64,000 nucleotides of DNA, taken from Aliiglaciecola sp. M165. GTDB lineage: Bacteria; Pseudomonadota; Gammaproteobacteria; Enterobacterales; Alteromonadaceae. Each line of letters begins with the position of its first letter. The first letter of the stretch is position 1. The DNA lies in the NCBI RefSeq assembly GCF_007197995.1, contig NZ_VKKH01000009.1, forward strand, positions 372,001 to 436,000, given 5' to 3'. The position numbers and the translations under genes were made by a program. This document shows, piece after piece, positions 57,999 to 64,000 of the stretch. The notes under the pieces are model-generated. The model made no database searches. It was not told where the DNA came from and saw only the letters and a list, made by a program, of their open reading frames with translations.

Positions 57999-60665
57999 TT
58001 ACTGGTTTGCTTTTTGGGCTTCTTCATAGTGCACGCGATAAACTTGGTTGCTCGGCTCAATGTCAAACGCCTTTTTAGAAACTTCTAACGCCCGTTGCTT
58101 CTCACCATTACTCAACAGCGCCACACCTAATGTATCCAATAACTTAGGGTTTTCAGGTCTCAGAGCCACCGCTTTTTCCGCAAATTCAACCGCTTTTTGC
58201 GCATCACCGGTTTTCCCGTATAACCAACCGAGGTTGTTTAAAGCAATAATGTTTTCTGGAAGAAACTGCAAGATATACTCATAGTGGATAATTGCTTTTT
58301 CAGGTGAGGCTTCCATGATCCTCTCAGCTAAACGGGCCCGCACGTTTAGATCTCCTGGAACGGTAACCAAATGGTCTTCCAAGAATTTTAATCCTGAATC
58401 TGCCTCGTTAAGTTTTGCCTTTGCATCCGCAATGGTTAACGCAATGCGACCATCACGGCTCTCGTCATAATGGGCTTGTAGCAGTGGAAGCGCTTTGCGA
58501 AATTCATTTTCAGCAAAGTGCAGTTGCCCGCGCATACCTTTAACAATGTTATTTTGTTGAATGTTGACCGGTAAATTGTTGTAAAGCCGCTTTGCCACCG
58601 AGATGTTGCCACTTAACAATGTATAATGTAGTTCCATGACTTTAAATTCATCATCATCCTGGTGATGATTTAAAGCTCTTTTTACTGTGTCCAATGCCGC
58701 TGTCATATCCCGTAAGCGATCATAGATAACAATCGCCAGTAACCATGGCTCTTTCCGCTGTGGTTCTAACTGTTGCCACGAAGTATAAACATTGACCGCT
58801 TCATTAGGCTTGTTTAGCGCAATAAGGCTATCAGCTTGGCCTTTCCAATAGAACATTGGCATATCAACATCAGCAGTAATTTTTGACAAAATATCCAACG
58901 CTAACTGGGGTTGACGAAGAACAACTAGCCCTCGAGCATAGTTTAAACTCTTTAATACATTATCAGGGTCAGCCTCACTGACGGATTTCATTAGTGCTAG
59001 CGCTTCTTCTGCTTCAGCTTCACCGGCATCTTTAGCCGCCATCAAATAGTCAAACGTACCTTGTACGTATTCAGGGTTGTTTTCGGCTGCCTGCTTTAAC
59101 ATGGTGAGCGCATTGTCGTTGTTTCCGTCCTGCATAGCTAAATCAGCCATGAATTTCAGAGAAGCAGGATTGTTAGGTGAGAGTAGCAAAACTTTTTCAT
59201 GGGTCTGCTGGGCTAAATCGGTATTACCCGAAAGCTCATAAACTTCGGCCAGCAAGTTGTAAGCCGTAACTTCTTCAGGTGCAACCTCTACCCATTGTTT
59301 TGCTGTTGCGATAGCTTTATCGAACTCATTGCTACCGATATAGAACTGTGCAAGCACGAGTCTCGCTCTTATTGTTTTAGGATCAAGCTCAATCGCTTCA
59401 TCTAAGTCACTGATGCCGGACAGATCGTTTAACGATAATTTTAGTGTGCCGACCCGTGTTTTTTCTTCAGCACTTTGAGGGTCTAGATCTTTGGCTAAGT
59501 CGAGCATTTTTTGCGCATTAGACTGATCGCCACGTTTAACTAAGTCGAGGCCGGCTTGAGTAAACAAACTAACATCAGACAAATCATAATTACCCAAGTT
59601 GCCTAGGGTAACAGCGGCTTCAGTGCTGTAGCCAAGTCGAAGTTGAATTTCAGCAAACAAGCGCTTCGCGGGATGGTTTTCTGGCAGAATCCCTTGTACT
59701 GACGCTAAATGTTTATGGGCTTGCTCAAGTTTGTTTTCCTGATATGAAGCTACACCAGCAATTAATCGCACGGTAGCAGAATTCGATCCGTTGGAAATGG
59801 ATTGTTCCATAGCGGTTTTAGCGCCAGCATAATCATTATTGTTGAATTTCAATATCCCAGAGAATTCATTTAGTTTTGCATTATTAGGAAGCTTAGCTAA
59901 CAACGAATTTAGCAATGTTTCGGCTTCTTGGTATTTTTCTGCGCGAATTAGAGCATCTGTAAGAAGGAAATTACCCTGCGCGTCTTGGGGTTTCTGTCCA
60001 ACGTATTTTTCAAACGTTTTGATTGCAATTTCGTAGTCTTGCTCCTGCATGGCCAGTTGGCCGCGCATTAATACCGCTTCCATAAAATCAGGATCGTCTA
60101 CTAATAATTCGTCGAGAATGATGATAGCGTCAGTTACTTCACCATCACGAAGCGCGTGATGAGCCCTTCCCAATCTTGAGTAGGGCGAGTCTGGTGCAAG
60201 TTCGCTAGCCCTTTTAATGGCTAACTTAGCTCTGGAAACTTCATTCTTTCTAAATAATGCTAATCCTTTATAGGTTTGAGCTGCAGCCTCAGTTTCACTA
60301 TTCAACCCTGTCGCGCGTTCAACTACCTGCACGATTTCGTCATCACGCTGTAAAAAATCCAGTGTTCCTAAATAGAGTGGTAACACTTCGTTCTTGAAGT
60401 ATCCGCCCTCTAACGCAATCTTTAACTCCTTCTCCGCAGAATCTGCGTTGCCTCGTTTAAAATAAACAGAGCCTAATAGAAACCTTGCTCGAAGGTTTGT
60501 TGGTTCCGAGGAAAGTGCATTTTTAAGCACAATTACCGCAGTATCGTTTTCATTTTTTAAAATCGCTTGTTCTGCTTCTTCAATATATTCTGAAGGGGTC
60601 TTTTGACTGCACCCCATCACAACTAATAAAACAAGTAATACTCCATATCTCTTTTTCAAATGCAT
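57999..60665 (-). CDS. prsT: PEP-CTERM system TPR lipoprotein PrsT
   Basis: An 888-residue lipoprotein with about 20 tetratricopeptide repeats (AEKELKIALEGG, AVEFAEKAVALRPENPKLLD and many others). The lipobox is LLVVMGC, near residue 19 from the 60665 start. PrsT is regularly encoded in exosortase/PEP-CTERM loci and is thought to act as a scaffold for exopolysaccharide export or sorting in the periplasm. An ATG at 60686 would add seven hydrophilic residues before the signal. The 60665 start gives a normal lipoprotein signal peptide, so I prefer it. Confidence 0.9.
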   Translation of the reverse strand: MHLKKRYGVLLVLLVVMGCSQKTPSEYIEEAEQAILKNENDTAVIVLKNALSSEPTNLRARFLLGSVYFKRGNADSAEKELKIALEGGYFKNEVLPLYLGTLDFLQRDDEIVQVVERATGLNSETEAAAQTYKGLALFRKNEVSRAKLAIKRASELAPDSPYSRLGRAHHALRDGEVTDAIIILDELLVDDPDFMEAVLMRGQLAMQEQDYEIAIKTFEKYVGQKPQDAQGNFLLTDALIRAEKYQEAETLLNSLLAKLPNNAKLNEFSGILKFNNNDYAGAKTAMEQSISNGSNSATVRLIAGVASYQENKLEQAHKHLASVQGILPENHPAKRLFAEIQLRLGYSTEAAVTLGNLGNYDLSDVSLFTQAGLDLVKRGDQSNAQKMLDLAKDLDPQSAEEKTRVGTLKLSLNDLSGISDLDEAIELDPKTIRARLVLAQFYIGSNEFDKAIATAKQWVEVAPEEVTAYNLLAEVYELSGNTDLAQQTHEKVLLLSPNNPASLKFMADLAMQDGNNDNALTMLKQAAENNPEYVQGTFDYLMAAKDAGEAEAEEALALMKSVSEADPDNVLKSLNYARGLVVLRQPQLALDILSKITADVDMPMFYWKGQADSLIALNKPNEAVNVYTSWQQLEPQRKEPWLLAIVIYDRLRDMTAALDTVKRALNHHQDDDEFKVMELHYTLLSGNISVAKRLYNNLPVNIQQNNIVKGMRGQLHFAENEFRKALPLLQAHYDESRDGRIALTIADAKAKLNEADSGLKFLEDHLVTVPGDLNVRARLAERIMEASPEKAIIHYEYILQFLPENIIALNNLGWLYGKTGDAQKAVEFAEKAVALRPENPKLLDTLGVALLSNGEKQRALEVSKKAFDIEPSNQVYRVHYEEAQKANQ

Positions 60666-60767
60666 AGAATTCTCTTTGAGTTTCATTGAATTGGTTTTTG
60701 AAAAAGCCTCTAAATCCGAGAGACCATTCAGCCTGACTGCGTCATTCTTTAACTTATCACTCTATTA

Positions 60768-62018
60768 TTACGTGGACCAAGTTACCAAGCCAGTCGAATC
60801 AATTAACACTTTGGTATTGAAATGCGACTTGTCTAGTCCTTTAAACTGCAGATGATTTACCAGCACAACCACGATATTCGCTTGTCCAAGAGCGGTATCC
60901 AAATCCACCAACTCGATGTCTGTGTCCGAAAGTTTATCTGGTAGTTGATTTATATTGGGCTCTACAGCCAATATTCTGCCGATTTTCAAATTCGCTAAAC
61001 GTTGGGTTATATCCAACGCAGGACTTTCTCTTAAATCATCAATATCTGGTTTAAATGCCAAGCCCAAGCAGGCTATCACTGGACGCTTAAATTCATCTGC
61101 AGCTTTGGCAACTTTATCAATTACAAATTGAGGCTTACCATCATTTACTTCCCTAGCGGTGCGTATCATCCGCGCAGACTCAGGTGCGGAATCAACGATA
61201 AACCACGGATCGACTGCAATACAGTGACCACCTACACCTGGTCCCGGTGTCAGTATGTTAACCCGTGGGTGCCGGTTGGCAAGCGCGATTAATTCCCATA
61301 CATTAATTTTCAATTCATCGCAGATGATTGATAGCTCGTTGGCAAATGCAATATTGACGTCTCTAAAACTGTTTTCCGTTAACTTAGCCATTTCAGCTGT
61401 TCTTGCACTTGTTGCAATACAGTCCCCTCTAACAAACATTTTATACAGCTCAACTGCCTTTTCGCTGCATGCCGTCGACATGCCGCCAATTATTCTATCG
61501 TTAGAGACTAATTCTTCGAGAACTCTGCCTGGCAGTACTCTCTCAGGACAATGGGCCACAAACATATCCACGTCTTGGGCGCCGTGTCCAGGAAAGTGTA
61601 GGTCAGGTCTGAGCTCTTGAAGCCACCCAGTTAACTTTTCAGTTGCACCTACTGGAGACGTTGATTCAAGAATAATCAGGTTGCCTTTTTCCAGTACTGG
61701 CGCAATCGCTTGAGCGGCTTTTTGTATATAGCTTAAATCAGGCTCTTTGCCTTCTTTAAAAGGGGTGGGAACGGCAATCATAAAGGCATCTGCTGGTTCT
61801 GGAGACAGTGAAGCGCGCAGCTTTCCCATTGTTACCGCAGCTTGCACCACCATATCGAGATCCGGCTCGACAATGTGAACTTTACCCTGATTTATGGTTT
61901 CAACGGCTTTTTCTGAAACATCGATGCCAAGAACTTCAACACCACGAGATGCAATAACTGCGGCAGTGGGTAAACCTATATAGCCTAGACCAATAACTGA
62001 AACTTTCTTGAATGCCAT
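60768..62018 (-). CDS. wecC: UDP-N-acetyl-D-mannosamine dehydrogenase
   Basis: WecC oxidises UDP-ManNAc to UDP-ManNAcA for surface polysaccharide. The 416-residue protein has NAD motif GLGYIGLPTA (10-19), VPTPFKEGKEPDL near 86, ESTSPVGATEKL and the catalytic cysteine in GVGGHCIAVDPWF, near residue 262. It differs clearly from the TviB-type enzyme at 47.1 kb. It follows wecB by 12 bases, so the pair makes UDP-ManNAcA from UDP-GlcNAc. Confidence 0.93.
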   Translation of the reverse strand: MAFKKVSVIGLGYIGLPTAAVIASRGVEVLGIDVSEKAVETINQGKVHIVEPDLDMVVQAAVTMGKLRASLSPEPADAFMIAVPTPFKEGKEPDLSYIQKAAQAIAPVLEKGNLIILESTSPVGATEKLTGWLQELRPDLHFPGHGAQDVDMFVAHCPERVLPGRVLEELVSNDRIIGGMSTACSEKAVELYKMFVRGDCIATSARTAEMAKLTENSFRDVNIAFANELSIICDELKINVWELIALANRHPRVNILTPGPGVGGHCIAVDPWFIVDSAPESARMIRTAREVNDGKPQFVIDKVAKAADEFKRPVIACLGLAFKPDIDDLRESPALDITQRLANLKIGRILAVEPNINQLPDKLSDTDIELVDLDTALGQANIVVVLVNHLQFKGLDKSHFNTKVLIDSTGLVTWST

Positions 62019-62030
62019 TTTATTCTCTTA

Positions 62031-63152
62031 TTATAGTTTGATTGCTTCGACAATTCGTTCACAGGCTTTTCCATCACCATAAGGATTATGAGCAAAAGAC
62101 ATCGCCTGATAAGCTTGTTCATTGTCGAGCAACGAACTCGCTTGCTCAACAATCGCATCGTAATTTGTGCCTACTAATTTCACTGTTCCCGCCTCTACAG
62201 CTTCGGGCCTCTCTGTTGTATCGCGCATGACAAGCACTGGTTTACCTAATGACGGCGCTTCTTCTTGCACACCACCAGAATCGGTAAGAATGATGTGTGC
62301 TCGGCTCATCAAATAGACGAAGGGTAAATAGTCTTGAGGCTCTATCAAAAACACACTTTCAATACCAGCTAGTAGGCGATTTACCGGCTCCTGCACATTT
62401 GGATTCAAATGCACTGGGTACAAAACTTGTACATCCGGTCGCAACGCTAAAGTATGTAACGCGCGACATATATTCTCGAATCCATCACCAAAACTCTCTC
62501 GTCTGTGACCCGTAACAAGAATAAGTTTCTTATCCGGATCAAGGAAAGAAAACTTTTCTTGCAATGACAGTTTGAGTGTTTCATCGGTGGTCACTTTTTT
62601 CTCAACTTGTATTAGCGCATCGATCACAGTATTGCCTGTCACAACCACAGCATTGGGGTCAACATTCTCTTGAAGCAAGTTCTGCTGTGCTTTTGCTGTA
62701 GGGGCAAAATGTAAACGTGTCAGAGAACCGGTAAGTTTTCGGTTAATCTCTTCTGGCCAAGGGCTGTAGATATCCCCCGTACGCAGCCCTGCTTCTACAT
62801 GCCCTACCGCAATACGTTGGTAGAAAGCTGCGAGGGAAGCAGCAAACGTGGTGGTTGTATCACCATGCACGAGCACTAAGTCAGGGTTTTCCTGGCTAAA
62901 TACGTCACGTAAACCGAGCAATGCCCTGGTTGTAATGTCGTAGAGGTCTTGACCTGGCTGCATTAAATCCAAATCGTAATCTGGTGTTATGTCGAATAGT
63001 GCCAACACTTGGTCCAACATTTGCCGATGTTGTGCGGTAACACACACTTTCACGTCAAGATCTGGATGTTGGTTTAATTCTACGGCAAGAGGTGCCATCT
63101 TTATCGCTTCCGGTCGTGTACCGAATACCAGCATTACCTTTTTATATTTCAT
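62031..63152 (-). CDS. wecB: UDP-N-acetylglucosamine 2-epimerase (non-hydrolysing)
   Basis: WecB interconverts UDP-GlcNAc and UDP-ManNAc. The 373-residue protein has [12 protein letters not shown] (11-22), [14 protein letters not shown] near residue 95, [10 protein letters not shown] near 117 and [17 protein letters not shown] near 290. All are family signatures. It lies between the acyl carrier protein gene (11-base gap) and wecC, in the usual exosortase-locus sugar module. Confidence 0.95.
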   Translation of the reverse strand: MKYKKVMLVFGTRPEAIKMAPLAVELNQHPDLDVKVCVTAQHRQMLDQVLALFDITPDYDLDLMQPGQDLYDITTRALLGLRDVFSQENPDLVLVHGDTTTTFAASLAAFYQRIAVGHVEAGLRTGDIYSPWPEEINRKLTGSLTRLHFAPTAKAQQNLLQENVDPNAVVVTGNTVIDALIQVEKKVTTDETLKLSLQEKFSFLDPDKKLILVTGHRRESFGDGFENICRALHTLALRPDVQVLYPVHLNPNVQEPVNRLLAGIESVFLIEPQDYLPFVYLMSRAHIILTDSGGVQEEAPSLGKPVLVMRDTTERPEAVEAGTVKLVGTNYDAIVEQASSLLDNEQAYQAMSFAHNPYGDGKACERIVEAIKL

Positions 63153-63163
63153 GATTTATGTTT

Positions 63164-63406
63164 TTAAACCTTTTGTTCAACAAAATCACATAGCGCGCCG
63201 AAGGTCTCGAAAATATCCGCAGAAATCTCATCGTCATCTACTTCGAAGCCAAAAGTATCTTCAAATGCAGTCAACACGGTAACCACTGCCATTGAATCAA
63301 ACTCAGGGATAGCGCCTAGTAAAGCAGTATCTTCTGCAAATTCAGAGTCGCTGGATAACTGTAAAACATCAATTAAAATTTCTTTGACAGACGCCGCTGT
63401 ATTCAT
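63164..63406 (-). CDS. Acyl carrier protein of the exosortase-type locus
   Basis: An 80-residue acyl carrier protein. The phosphopantetheine serine is Ser38 in EFDSMAVV, within the four-helix ACP fold; helix III is rich in acidic residues (VDDDEISADIFE). The start at 63406 gives a typical ACP; the longer frame to 63571 runs into the divergent ligase gene. It is divergent from an acyl-CoA ligase gene, the usual ACP/ligase pairing of exosortase A loci. Confidence 0.87.
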   Translation of the reverse strand: MNTAASVKEILIDVLQLSSDSEFAEDTALLGAIPEFDSMAVVTVLTAFEDTFGFEVDDDEISADIFETFGALCDFVEQKV

Positions 63407-63538
63407 ACTCTCACTACCTGTATCATTATCTTTTTTTATTTGGTAAGAATAAACTCCTACCATCAGCGCGCTTATTGTTCCATTATTTAAAGTAATAAGA
63501 AACACTTGCAACCCATAAACAAGAGATAAGTAAGAAAA

Positions 63539-64000
63539 ATGGTGACATTTTTTGACGAGTTGGTTTCTCACTCAGCCAAACATCATGCACAACGACGTGC
63601 ATTAATATATAAAAATACGCAGCTAACCTATGATGAACTTGAGCAGCAAGTCGCTCAAATCGCAAAGGGTCTCACGCAATTGGGATTAAACCGACATGAT
63701 AGAGTCGCTGTTTTTCTTCCCAAACTGCCCGAAACGATCGTTGCGATGTTCGCCACCAGCAGAGCAAATGGCGTTTTTGTTCCAGTAAATTCAGTATTAA
63801 AAGCACCACAAGTTCAACATATTCTTAATGATTGTGATGTAAAGGTACTGGTTACTAGCAGCGACAGAGTGAAAGCGCTGCTTCCGATTCTGGACAAGTG
63901 TCCAGCGCTGGAACATATCATTGTTATCGACAAATTGCCCACTTTCGATGTTGGTTCGGTAAATGTGCAGTTATGGGGTGCATTACAAACCTTGCCCTAT
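63539..64000 (+). CDS. Exosortase-associated acyl-CoA ligase, N-terminal part (runs off window)
   Basis: The first 154 codons of an AMP-forming acyl-CoA synthetase. Visible segments are the early RALIYKNTQLTYDELEQQV, HDRVAVFLPKLPETIVAMFA and NGVFVPVNSVLKAPQVQHIL, the classical substrate-entry half of the ANL fold. The ATP-binding loop lies beyond the window. In exosortase A loci a ligase of this type stands next to an acyl carrier protein, as here. The start is ATG at 63539 (a GTG follows immediately). Confidence 0.87.
   Translation, partial: MVTFFDELVSHSAKHHAQRRALIYKNTQLTYDELEQQVAQIAKGLTQLGLNRHDRVAVFLPKLPETIVAMFATSRANGVFVPVNSVLKAPQVQHILNDCDVKVLVTSSDRVKALLPILDKCPALEHIIVIDKLPTFDVGSVNVQLWGALQTLPY

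Noticed and set aside
60666-60767. Sigma-54 site upstream of prsT
   Set aside because: A TGGTCTC stretch is present but there is no GC at the required distance.
63407-63571. N-terminal extension of the acyl carrier protein
   Set aside because: It overlaps the divergent ligase start and would add 55 residues unlike any ACP.

Overview
The window is chromosomal DNA from a marine-type gammaproteobacterium. The gene content and the conserved blocks thiL-nusB-ribH-ribBX-ribE-ribD-nrdR, queA-tgt-yajC-secD-secF and yjfI-J-K-L-M-C point to the order Alteromonadales (Alteromonas/Glaciecola/Paraglaciecola type). This assignment is inferred from layout and protein style; no database was searched. Coding density is high, and no rRNA, tRNA, phage, intact IS or CRISPR array is visible.

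Region 1 (1-26.8 kb) is mainly core. It holds a leftward riboflavin/thiamine/nusB/nrdR cluster (1-4.8 kb), a rhodanese, glyA, a Gfo/Idh/MocA oxidoreductase, ettA, radA flanked by two PilZ proteins, suhB, a secreted M14 carboxypeptidase with a GlyGly-CTERM-like tail, a membrane protein with a degenerate GGDEF domain, and the leftward queA-tgt-yajC-secDF block. Between queA and a DUF6471 gene is an orphan plus-strand terminator, probably the 3' end of an unannotated small RNA with C-rich loops.

Region 2 (26.9-48.4 kb) begins with a yjfI-yjfJ(PspA-like)-K+ channel-yjfK-yjfL-yjfM-yjfC operon. A rhomboid protease, a VC0807-type membrane protein, an ABC ATPase/FtsX permease/AttH-like lipocalin set and an alkaline phosphatase follow. 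Next come a tandem pair of 234-bp MITE-like repeats, cheV and the glyoxylate shunt (aceA, a LysR regulator, glcB). The region ends with two nucleotide-sugar genes (UDP-glucuronate 4-epimerase type and TviB type).

Region 3 (48.6-64 kb) is the accessory, exopolysaccharide/exosortase-associated part and the most interesting. It has an HPr-rel-A cassette (nucleotidyltransferase, HprK-related kinase A, PqqD-like protein) headed by a Tat-signal protein of unknown function. After it come an S1C protease, a patatin, a double-hotdog protein, an exosortase-system acyltransferase and a ThiF/E1-like protein. A PEP-CTERM protein, the TPR lipoprotein PrsT, wecC, wecB, an acyl carrier protein and the start of an acyl-CoA ligase complete it. 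The exosortase itself is not in the window and probably lies to the right. Good sigma-54 (-24/-12) promoter matches precede both the PEP-CTERM gene and the Tat-signal gene, which suggests that the PEP-CTERM system and the HPr-rel-A cassette may share RpoN-dependent control.
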